Below are positions 33,416-43,012 of a DNA stretch of 64,000 nt, piece by piece. Location: contig NW_025954961.1 in assembly GCF_022376445.1 (NCBI RefSeq), forward strand, positions 1,488,001 through 1,552,000, read 5' to 3'. The notes beneath the pieces were generated by a model. It did no database searches, was not told where the DNA came from, and saw nothing but the letters and a program-made list of their open reading frames with translations. A program made the position numbers and the translations under genes. Numbering within the stretch: position 1 is the stretch's first letter; each line of letters begins with the position of its first letter. Origin of the DNA: Fomitopsis serialis (lineage: Eukaryota; Basidiomycota; Agaricomycetes; Polyporales; Fomitopsidaceae).

Positions 33416-34573
33416 TTAGACCGCTTTCCCAAGCGATGTATTGACCTCCACGTCCATCATGATTTCCCTCTTCGAAACATCCAGGAGGTCCTGGTCGAAC
33501 TGTATCCTGCCTTTCTCGAAGCAGACCACGATCGCGGAGCCTCCGAACTCAAACATGCCGACCTCGTCGCCTTTCTTCACCTGCAAATTCAATCCCTTGT
33601 GCGTCAATAGTCTATGCTGAGGCGGAAGAACACGGGGAACTCACCTGTGACCCGGATGTCATGAACGACTCGTTGAACTTGACCGTACCGACCTCCTGGG
33701 CGCCGATCGCGACGAAGAGGACGGCGCCAAATTCGGGCGAGTCGACGCACACGGCGCAGCGCGCGTTCAGGCAGAGCACGTTGACGGCGCTCCTCAGGGC
33801 GACGGGGTCGACGCCGTAGTAGTCGCCGTCGATCTGCTTCCACCACCGGACGGTGCCGCTGACGGGACAATGGTAGCGGTGGTAGTCTGCGGCAGCGTTC
33901 AGTCGTGGCTCAATTGTCGAGTACCGGGAACTGACCTTGGGGGCTGAGCCGGTAGCTCGCGACGGCGCCGTCGTCCCATATCCGCGCCGCGACATTGTCG
34001 GTGATGAGGTTGCCGATGGTGAAGTCCTTCCCCTTGATCCACAGCCTCGTCGTCTCCGATACGGACTCGAAGCACACCACCCTCGCGTCCGCCGCGTTGA
34101 CCGCCACGGTGTCGGCGCCCTCCGCCGCGATCGGCCTTGACCCGGGCTTGTGGCGCCGGATGAAGAAGTCCTGGAACGAGCGGTACGCGTGGATGTCGGA
34201 GGGCTCGAAGTCGTCCATGTTGATCCCGTACGTCTCGACGAACTGGCGGATCTGCGCCCTGGACTTGGGCGAGGACTCGGTGTCGCCCTCGTGCACGGCC
34301 TGCTCGTGCAGGTGCCACCGCATGAGGTGCGTGCGGTCGAGCCAGTCCGTGAGCGGGTTGAAAAGCGCGAGGAGCCTGAGCTTCTTGGTGAGCGGCTGCT
34401 GTTCGCGAATATGCTCTCCCGTCTACGATGGTAAGAGCTGTGAGCGGACGCTGCGGTTCTATGTGCGTGGTACGTGCTTTGCGGTTCACGGTCATCCACC
34501 CGACCTGCCCCTCCTGTAGGAGTTGAGCTGTTTGCAGCCCATAGTCGACGAGTGCATGTAGATAGCTTGTCAT
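33416..34573 (-). CDS. Phosphatidylserine decarboxylase-family enzyme, short form
   Basis: This is a pyruvoyl-dependent decarboxylase of the PSD family without a C2 domain. The same short group includes fungal enzymes that act on amino acids, such as tryptophan decarboxylase PsiD. From ATG 34573: ALVDYGLQTAQLLQEGQVGW, MTVNRK|TGEHIREQQPL, LFNPLTDWLDRTHLMRWHLH, RSFQDFFIRRHKPGSRPI, VVCFESVSETTRLWIKG, AVASYRLSPQ|DYHRYHCPVSG and FVAIGAQEVGTVKFNES. The self-cleavage motif is FGGSAIVV (about 33535-33555), where the Ser would become the pyruvoyl group. The stop is at 33416. The intron between MTVNRK and TGEH (34423-34477) has a GC donor. Lipid versus amino-acid substrate cannot be decided. A further upstream 5' exon is possible. 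Confidence 0.87.
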
Positions 34574-35049
34574 TTTCGTGGTGGCAGAAAATAGCAAGGT
34601 TCGTTTGTGCAGCTGCGTCAGCGAGGAATGTATGGAGGCCTACTCCGCATGCGGCTACGTCATCTTGGAGGCGGGCACACGAGGCGTACACTGTATGGGC
34701 CCGTGGAAGGAGAAGTGTTTGTGCACATACCCAACCTACTGAGAGAAGGGACCTGACGAGGCTGTGCTAATACGGATGCCATGCCATGTTGTATTTGTAG
34801 ATCAGTGACTGAAAGAAGCCGGAGACCCGGGCGTTTGAGAGAGGCGTGGCGAGAGCCAATCAAGGGAGCGGCTGGGGGATGAGGCTGCTTACGCAAAGAG
34901 GCTGCGATTGGCCACGGAGAGGCGCCGGCGTTATCTCAGCGCGCGCCATCACCCGCACCTCTGCAGTAACAACATCCTACTGACCAGTCCAGCTTACCCC
35001 CTCCCTCTCCGCTAGTTCCCACTCTCTCTACTCCTCTCCGGCGAGGTAC
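34574..35049. promoter_or_regulatory. Divergent promoter with CCAAT boxes, PSD-like / BSD2
   Basis: CCAAT at 34856-34860 and ATTGG at 34907-34911 lie 140-190 nt upstream of the BSD2 ATG. A short - strand frame with ATG near 34775 (MASVLAQPRQVPSLSRL) followed by a GTATGT donor could be a non-matching or 5' UTR exon of the PSD-like gene. Its phase does not fit the next exon. Confidence 0.4.
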
Positions 35050-36915
35050 ATGCCTGCCCACTATGCGCCCCTCCCCAACCCCCACGCAGACCCGGACGCA
35101 GACCATGAGCTAGAGGCTGCCTTCGACGACTCCGACGACGAGGAAGAACAAGGCGCCCCTGGACGCATACGCAACGGCTACCTCGAGCTCGCCCACGAGG
35201 AGCCCGCCGCCTCGTTGTCCGAGACAGTCGCCCCCGAGCCAGCCTCAGGGACGTACAACTTCGAGAGCACCGATTTCGACTGGGTCCGCCCGCCCCCAGG
35301 TTCCCCGCCAAGCCCCACGCGCGCAATATCTAACGACTACGGCAACTCGAATGGCGTCGTGCCGGTGCTGACAGATGTGGAAAGGACGAGGAGAGGGTGG
35401 TTCAGGCAAACCGCCGCCGCAGTGTTGCCCAATCACTATGTCCAGCGGTTCGGTCTCTCTCAAGAGGTCCCCAGAACACCTGTGGGCGGCGGGACGGGCA
35501 ATGACGGCGTCTTCGCCAATGTGGTCGCTAAACCGTCTCGTTCGGTGGTGATCCAGGAAGGTATGTGGCATAACATCTATCTGCCATTGCGTTGTGGTGC
35601 GGTATGTTCCGAGTGTCCCTTCTATCATCAACCTGTCGGTGTAGGTTTGCGTACCGCTTTTGGCTCCCATACACTGCACATTCCACCTCGCTGCTGTCTG
35701 GGATGAGCCGCAGCATCATGGCTTGACAAGGTTACGAAGGCTACCTATTCACCCCGTGTCGCTGGTCTCTGTTGAGGTCCCATATGCACTATGAAGCTGG
35801 GCCTCGTACATAGGTCCGCTCTGCAGTGCGTGGGAGCGAACACCACGGCCATGCCACACCAAAATGCAGGCTGAAAGATATCATTGTGAAGGTACTGATC
35901 TATATGCGTAGGTGACGAGACGTATCTGGTGCCTGAGGACGCGCAAAAGGACGCACCGCCATCCTACGCCGTCGCCCAGCAAGACGTCGTACCACCATAC
36001 TGGGAAACGACCATTCACGCCCCCTCCGCCTCGAACGAGCCCGGTGAGGTCGTCATCGACGGCCTGCCCACAGGCTCGCTCTTCTCCTTCCTCTGGAACA
36101 TGCTCGTCAGCGTGTCCTTCCAGTTCGTCGGCTTCATGCTCACGTACCTCCTGCACACGACCCATGCCGCGAAGCTCGGCTCGCGTGCAGGCTTCGGAAT
36201 CACGCTCATTCAGTACGGCTTCGCCATGCGCCGGGACAGCCAGGAGGCTGGCTATGGGCAGACCACGCAGGAGGCGTGGAATAGACCACACTTTTCCACC
36301 CCGGAGGAGGCTGACGATTATTACAAGAGCTTGAACGCCACAGCGCCGACGACGACGGAGCCGCCGAACGCTGATGGAAGCAACCCCTTCTTCCTCGGGG
36401 ACGCTGCCGCGGAGTGGATCTCGTTCCTGCTCATGACCATCGGTATGTCATGGCTAGAATCACCCATTGCAGCTGCTTACCAGTCTGTAGGCTGGTTCGT
36501 CCTCCTTACCTCTCTACTCGGCTTCTGGCGCGTCAAACGCTGGGAGCGTGGTATCCTCAGTTCGCAGCAGGAGAGCCCCTCTCAGAGGCACGTCAACGGG
36601 CCCGCCAACGGCACGCTCATCCACTCGCTCGAGCGCGCCCTGGGCATCAACGGGCTCGCAGATGGCTCGCTCATCCGCACAGGATTCGGGCTCGAGCGGC
36701 CGGGTGCGCGAGAGGGCGATCTCGAGGCGGAGATCGCCATTGAGCGCATCGTGGGCCCGTTGGGGGACCCGGAGGAGCGGCGCGCGCACCTTGCGGAGCG
36801 CAACGAGTACCAGCTCCCGCTGACGGACGATCCGGAGCAGAACGCGCGCGTCGCACAGGCGATGGCGGAGCAGGCACGGCTGCATCATAACCTGCGCCAG
36901 GCGGGGCTTATTTAG
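35050..36915 (+). CDS. BSD2: BSD2/NDFIP-family adaptor for Rsp5-type ubiquitin ligase
   Basis: These Golgi/endosome membrane proteins recruit NEDD4/Rsp5 ligases to metal transporters and misfolded membrane proteins. Exon 1 (35050-35560) encodes an acidic, disordered N-terminus with FESTDFDWVRPPPGSPP. After an unusually long intron (35561-35911) the sequence resumes GDETYLVPEDAQKDAPPSYA, which contains the PPxY-type ligase-binding motif PPSY. The family's three membrane spans follow: LFSFLWNMLVSVSFQFVGFM, LTYLLHTTHAAKLGSRAGFG, and WISFLLMTI|GWFVLLTSLLGF. The last span is split by a 48-nt intron (36443-36490) that is itself an open frame in phase. The C-terminal 120 residues are polar, with the stop at 36913-36915. 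Confidence 0.9.
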
Positions 36916-37363
36916 GCGTAACGGACGCTGCGTATTCCTATCCTTATCTGTCACGGTTCTGCGGGCACTTGTACGAGGCGGCGTTGTTGCGTTCTATTCT
37001 ACTATACCTACAGTCCAGGTCAGGCGGCGTGCGGTGCGGTGGGCACACGCAGCGTTCATCTTTTGTCGGACCCACACAGGTTTTGTTGCTGCATGTAATA
37101 GTAACTACATATACTGTACATACTGTTCGCTTCTCTTCAAATTCGTCCTTGCTGCTGTCCTTCCAGTGACTGCAGTGGGCGTTCGCCGAGCAACTGCGTG
37201 CTCCATTCATTCCTTAGTCTTCGCTTCACTTTGTAACCATACGTGGAATGTGATAGTATAATCGTCGAGCACGTTGGGTTGTACATCTGTTGAGTACACT
37301 GCGACTTTCTTCGAAGCGTTCTACACTACCGGCAGCTTCTGAGCCCCCTTTCATCAGCCCTGT
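36916..37363. other. Convergent 3' region
   Basis: This is 448 bases between the stops of BSD2 (+) and FRS1 (-). It is AT-richer than the flanks (for example TACATATACTGTACATACTG near 37105), consistent with 3' UTRs and polyadenylation sites. No gene was seen. Confidence 0.35.
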
Positions 37364-39736
37364 TCAGTCCGAGTTCGTCCAGATGGCCTGCATCTCCCGC
37401 TTGAACGGCTCGAGCGTGAACTCGACGGCCGAGCACGGGAAGGGGATCTCGAAGTTCTCGAGCACGGTCGGGTGCAGGATGCCGAGGACGCCGATCTCCT
37501 GGTCGTCCGGCGAGCCGACCACAGACTTGATGCTGCTCTTCAGGGCTGACAGCGCACTGGTGTGTCTTTCCTTCGGAGGAGCGCGGTAATAGATCGTGGC
37601 AGCACGTCCAGGGAAGAACGTCGGGTCTGCTCGGGCAACGGTCAGCGGAGGCTCCGGAGCATGAGATGCCGAGGGCCGTACCTTGCCTCTCCTTGATGTA
37701 GTACCCCGTCTCTGCCTTCGTGTCCGTGCTCGCGATCCGTGGGACCTCGAGCATCTGCATGGCCCTATCGAGCAGCCCGTGGATGACCTCGAACCCGGCG
37801 GTCTTGTTGCACCAGAGCGCCGCGGCGTGGCGGACGTTGCGCGCCTGGCGCTCGCGCGTCTTGTCCTTGAAGACGACGTCGGCGGTCTCGAAGACCTTGA
37901 TCGGGAGTGGGTGCGAGCGGTTCTCGCGGATCGTCTTGAGGAGGCCCTGCAGGAGCGACGTGCGCACGACCTGGAACTCGAGCGTCTTCGGGTTCGCGAT
38001 GCGCACGGCCTGCGTGCCGTCGTCTTTGCGGTTGAGCCAGTCGAAGTTCTCTTCGTGTGAGCACTGGCGCAGGCAGGTATGGTCAGCGAGGGATGGGAGA
38101 GACTCGATGCGTGAAGTGTCATACCAGGATGAGAGGTAGGGCCTCAGCCCAACCGGCGAGCGCCCACTCGATGCGGACGATGTCGCTGAGCTTGCTGATC
38201 GCCAGCGGCTGCGCCACCGTGCTCGTCGCAGGGAAAGTATCTGGCAGCTTGTTGAAGCCGTATGCGATGGCAGCGTCCTCCATGATGTCGCACTCATGCA
38301 GAATGTCCGGCCGTGTGGGCGGGATCTGCACGATGATCTCATCCGAGTTCGCCGTTGAGAGCGTCGCAGAGAGGGTCATGCGCTCGAGGAGCTCCGCTAC
38401 CTCCTTCGCGTTTAGGTTGAGACCGGTACATGAGTTGATATATGAGGCGTGAGCAGTTGCTGGGCGGTAAGTGAGGTCAGGAGTAATGCGAGTGGTGCCA
38501 TCAGGGTAGACGACTTTGCACGGTTCAATGCTGGAGAGGCGGTATTAGAGATATTCACTGCAGAGCACGTATTGCAGACGCACGCGAAAGGCACAGAGCA
38601 GTATTCTGAGAACATCGTCGTGATGATGTTCGCGACGATCGCCAGCTTCGTCTCGTCCGTCGCCGTGATGTCGATGAAGATGTTGCGCGTGTTCAGGGTG
38701 ATCTTGCTATGCTCCGAGTTGATGATGGGAGGCATAGAGAGCACGGTGTCGGTTGTGTCGTAGATGATTGGGTAGACAGGTGAGTCCCGTATGATAGGCA
38801 AGTATCGTGATAGGTGCTTTTCTGACTAGAGACAACAGAGCCTCAGCGCATGCACCAGATTCACATGCGTTGCACACACCTCATAGACAGTCATTAGCTC
38901 TTCTGCGGTGAAGGCTTGTTCCTTATTCAGAGGCACGAACTTGATATCCTTCGGTGACCGTGCCTCATATCTGAACGGTGGCTTCAGCGTGTCCAGGTCG
39001 TGCGTACCGATCGCAACGAATTGACGTCTCCTGCACAGGTTCTGGTGCAGTTTGTCCTGCAAGTCATGAAGGAGTCGTAGGATAGTTGAGTGAAGTTGAC
39101 GTTGCGCAGGACTGCACAGGCAAAGTATGGTCGGATTTGCTTCGTCTGCAGGGCCTTAGACTAGCGCAAGGCATGTAAAACTGTATAACGCACCTCAGGA
39201 GCGACAGTGACCGTCAACAGATCTGACTCCCCTCCTGGAGGGTAAGTCAGCTTGTATTGTGGTGCCTTGTCCAGCGCAAGGAATATCCGCAAGGCGCGGG
39301 CGATTCCTTCGATGCATAGGAGATCGTATCTTGTCCGGACGAGTCTCATTCTCCGTGAACATTGAAGGCTGTGAACGAACTCACCTGTTTGCTGGGATCT
39401 CAATTTTGAGTTGCTATCAACGATGTAAGCTCCAACTTCAATAGACCTATTCATCATTCCCACTTACGGGACGCTCTGCGGGCAGTCCTTTCTTCCTCGC
39501 CGCCTCTACTTCTTCAGTCGTCTGCAATTGCTTCTGTTAGTTCACAATTACCAAATCGTATCGGCCAGCTCACATCCTCATCCAACTCAAGACCAAACTC
39601 GAACAGGAGTTGTCGAAATCATCGGCAGCTGTGCGGAAGATTGAAGTCTGGAAGAGATCGTACGAGACTTGCACTCACAGTACTCCCTTCCCAGCCTCTT
39701 CCATAGATCTTCCTTATCGACAGCGACGGTAGGCAT
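37364..39736 (-). CDS. FRS1: Phenylalanine-tRNA ligase beta subunit, cytosolic
   Basis: This is the second subunit of cytosolic PheRS, needed for tRNA binding and editing. From ATG 39736 the N-terminus reads [19 protein letters not shown]. Next come [77 protein letters not shown] and [40 protein letters not shown] with DAAIAYGFN (B5 region) and [20 protein letters not shown] with [20 protein letters not shown] follow. The C-terminus [20 protein letters not shown] and [13 protein letters not shown] ends at 37364. At least eight introns are needed. Pairing with the alpha subunit in this window is unusual for a eukaryote. Confidence 0.95.
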
Positions 39737-40171
39737 GACGTCTCGCAGTCAGACTTCCAAGGAGGTGCTCGCTGTTGTACAATGCCGAATCTACCAGGCG
39801 TGTTCAGCACCGAAATCAGCCAGAGTCGTCGAGTCCTGGTCGAGTCAATGCAAGCTTGCTTGAAGCTTTCTCGGAGATGGATGCTAAGATCTAGATCGCG
39901 ATCACCCCGATCTACGTACACCGGCACATGCCGCGCTAAACATCCTCGACTCGGAGTCGCAGGGCACAAGTGCTTTCCAAGCACCTGGTCGCCAAATTTC
40001 ACAGCCTCAGACACAACATGTAGATACCATACAGGGGAGTGATTCGTATAGTGTACAGCAAGTTCCGTGACGAGTCTGGTGAGGGTGACACGGTACACCG
40101 CATGAAGACGGCCCTGTGAGCCTGGAGTAGCACAGTATGTCGCTGTCTGTATGCAGCCTCCCAATAGTATA
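39737..40171. other. Intergenic, upstream of FRS1 and downstream of Cactin
   Basis: Both flanking genes are on the - strand, so this holds the FRS1 promoter and Cactin 3' UTR. No separate gene was supported. CTAAGATCTAGATCGCGATC near 39885-39905 is partly palindromic, with no known role. Confidence 0.3.
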
Positions 40172-42686
40172 TTATTTGCGGTAGAACTGTGGGCAGAGTC
40201 ACGTTAGTCAAACCAACGAAGATCAACGTAGAATGCAGACGTACGTTGCGCCGGAAGTTGAACCAAAGTGATAGACACCCTCTGTCAAAGCTACTACGGA
40301 AGCCACTGCGACGAAGTCTCAGCGATCTTTTCAGACAGTTCAGACGGGGATGCTCACCGTTTATGCGAGAACTCCCATTCACGGTTGACTATTCGGAACG
40401 CAATGTCTTCGTACGGCGGGCCAGCGCTGAAGTGCAGTAGCACCGTCTCGTCGTTGCCTGGCTCCTTGACAATCTTGTATGTCGGGGCTTTCGATTTGTC
40501 AATGAGATCGGGATAGAAGATGTTGAACTACAGGTAGACAATGAGTTTGTGACACAATGCTTGCAGAACCCGGAACATACCTTGTATCCCTGCACAACCT
40601 TGGGAGGAGGGTTGTCCGTGCTGCAAACGAGGTAAGGATCATATTAACACATATGGGAGGATGCACTTACTCGTAGTGTGTCTGATTGTACTTGTTCCAC
40701 TCGTACCCAGTGTGGACACGATTGAAGTAGCGAGGTTTCCGGGGTCGGTACTTGTCCTCCCAGTTATAGGATGTCGGATGAGTGATGTTTTCCTCGACGT
40801 TGAAAAGCTCCTCCTCCTCATCTAACTCCCTTTCAGCCTCCGCGCGATATAGCGCTTCAGAAGCCAAGTCAGCTCCGCTGCTTGTGGGCTCAACGGTTTC
40901 CACCTCTACAGGCGCCTGAGCAGTCTTTGGGACGAATCTTGATCCAGCGACTGAACGTCTTTGTTCCATCTATGCCAGCCTTGAGTGTGATGTACGCACG
41001 GTGCGATGTTATTTACTCACCAATGCGCGCAGATCCTCTTTCGCAGTCACGATGTCGATTTGACGCTCCTCATAAGACAACTTCCGGATGTCGACAGGCG
41101 GGGGGCTCATGGACCTGTCATAATCCTCGACGTCTTCGGTTGCCTCAGCCTCCTGTTGCGCGGTAGTGACAACAGGGACCACGTTGCGGCCGTCGCCCCT
41201 CGAAGCAGACTTTGCGACGCCGGCAAGAAGCTCTTCCTGGGCTTGTAATGCTTCGTCCCTCTGCCGCTTACGGAGTTGTTCGAGCCTATTGCGGACCACT
41301 ACCTCATGAAGAGCCTTCAACTTGGCCTACACAGACGTCGAGTGAATAACAAATATAGCCATTTCTTGTGAGCCTTACCTTGGCCTTCCAGACTAGTAGT
41401 TTCTTCAACAAGCTTTCCCAGTAGTCGGTATCGATGGGCTCCCCGCTTGCCAATTTCGCCTGCACCTGTTTCTGGAGAACTACGAGGTGCTCATAGGACT
41501 TGCCCTTTAGAAGCGCTGTGATGTCTACTTCGACTGCGGCTGCGGCTTCCACTCCAAGACGTCTAGATGCCTTGATACGGTCCAGTTGATCCTTGCACAC
41601 AACCATCATGTTCTGTAAGAGTCGTCAGTAAGGAGACTCATAGCTATTACAATGCATGCACATACCGTCCAGAATTCGAGGTTGACCTCAGACTGTTCGA
41701 GCCTTAGGTATTTCTCAATATCCTCATGCAACTCTTCCACTTGCTCCGGCGTAAGGCTCTAATGGGTGTGTGAGCAAAGAAGCACTGCATATCACGAACT
41801 AAGAACGACTCACATCGAAGATGTTGTAAGGCTCATCTAAGTCAATTTCCAAACCATCATCTTCCTCTTCCCTCCCCCTTCCCCATCTTCATCGTCTTCC
41901 TGCGGAGGGTTGACGTAACGAAGATTGAGCGCGAGGAAGTCGATAGCCTTTGCCCTCTTCTCTTTGATGCGGATGGCAGCCCTCCTGCGCTCTTGCTCGA
42001 GCTGGAAATCCTCCTCTTTGGACAGCCAGTCTGCCATCTGCACTGTCTCCGCCAACCTATGCATCCTCACCTCTTCCTCTTCTCGCAGCTGTTGCTCTGC
42101 CTCACGTTCCGCTCGCCTGCGGTTCAGCCTCTCCAGTTCCTCCTTCGCCTCTTGTCGCCGAAGCGCATCTCTCCTCTGCGATTCTTCGAGGTGAGACCCT
42201 GCTTCCGCTCTTTCTCGTTCTTCTTGTGCCAACGGAACTGCTGCCCGAGGTTGACATCGTGGAACGGATTGTCTGTAGCGCTGTATACGCTCAGCTCGGC
42301 AACCTGTCGCGCCTCTTCCTCCTCCCGGGCACGCTTCTTCTCCGCTTTCCGTGCCTTCCTATCTGCGGATTTGTCGCGCTTGCGCCTGAACAACAAATGA
42401 TCAATGGCCATGTAACAGATTGCGTGACGGTAGACATACTTCTTCTTGTCCCGTTCTTCGCTGCGACTCCTGTCTCTCCCCGCTTAGAGCGATCATGGTC
42501 GGTGTCAGGAGTGCGACTTCTCGTCCGACGAGACCTCCGCCTGTCTTCCGCGTCTTCCTCGTGGTGCGGACGTTTGCGATCCCGTCTGTCCAAGTCTTTG
42601 TCTCGAGATCTGTCGCCGTAACGGTCCCGTTCACGGTCTCGGTCTCGCTCCCGAGGAGATACTGAGCGTGAATTGCGTCTCGGCAT
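40172..42686 (-). CDS. CACTIN: Cactin, spliceosome-associated protein (one apparent frameshift)
   Basis: Cactin is a conserved nuclear protein of the late spliceosome that promotes splicing fidelity. From ATG 42686 there is an Arg/Ser/Asp-rich N-terminus, then a long charged coiled-coil (NPFHDVNLGQQFRWHKKNEK; VQMADWLSKEEDFQLEQERR; KRAKAIDFLALNLRYVNPPQ). The C-terminal domain is diagnostic: YNWEDKYRPRKPRYFNRVHT, GYEWNKYNQTHYD, YKIVKEPGNDETVLLHFSAG, PPYEDIAFRIVNREWEFSHK, and a tiny last exon giving FNFRRNFYRK and TAA at 40172-40174. In the acidic stretch at 41870-41872 the frame changes from DEDGEGGG to EEDDGLEIDLDEPYNIFD with no room for an intron. One missing base in a C run (plus strand) explains it. 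Confidence 0.92.
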
Positions 42687-43012
42687 GTTACTGTTTGAGC
42701 AGCAAGAGCGCAAGAGCGTGCCTACTCACACTCAAGTGTCGAAGCAGATGGTGGTGGTGATGGTGGTGGCGGCGAAGAGGCTCGGCCAGGTCGCGGGCGA
42801 CGTGCTATGCGGAATATGGGCGCCTAGTACGAGGCGACTGAGACTCGACCGACGGCTGAGCCAAGGCTCAGCTCATCGTCTGCTCTGTCGGGCGAGGGCG
42901 AGCCACGGCAACCACGGTGCTGTACAAACCCCTACTGAAGGATCCCTCCTGCTCTGTAATTTAGGCTGTACGATATCGACGATCCTTGGTCCTCTCTGGC
43001 AGCAACAACATC
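42687..43012. promoter_or_regulatory. Bidirectional promoter, CACTIN / CLPX
   Basis: There are 326 bases between divergent starts. A run of GGTGGTGATGGTGGTGG at about 42750-42767 and a GAGCCAAGGCTCAGCTC imperfect palindrome near 42856-42873 are the visible features. No gene was seen. Confidence 0.35.

Noticed and set aside
37326..38342. Long Arg/Ser-rich minus-strand frames within the FRS1 region
   Set aside because: They are shadow frames of true FRS1 exons, which read clearly in the neighbouring frame.
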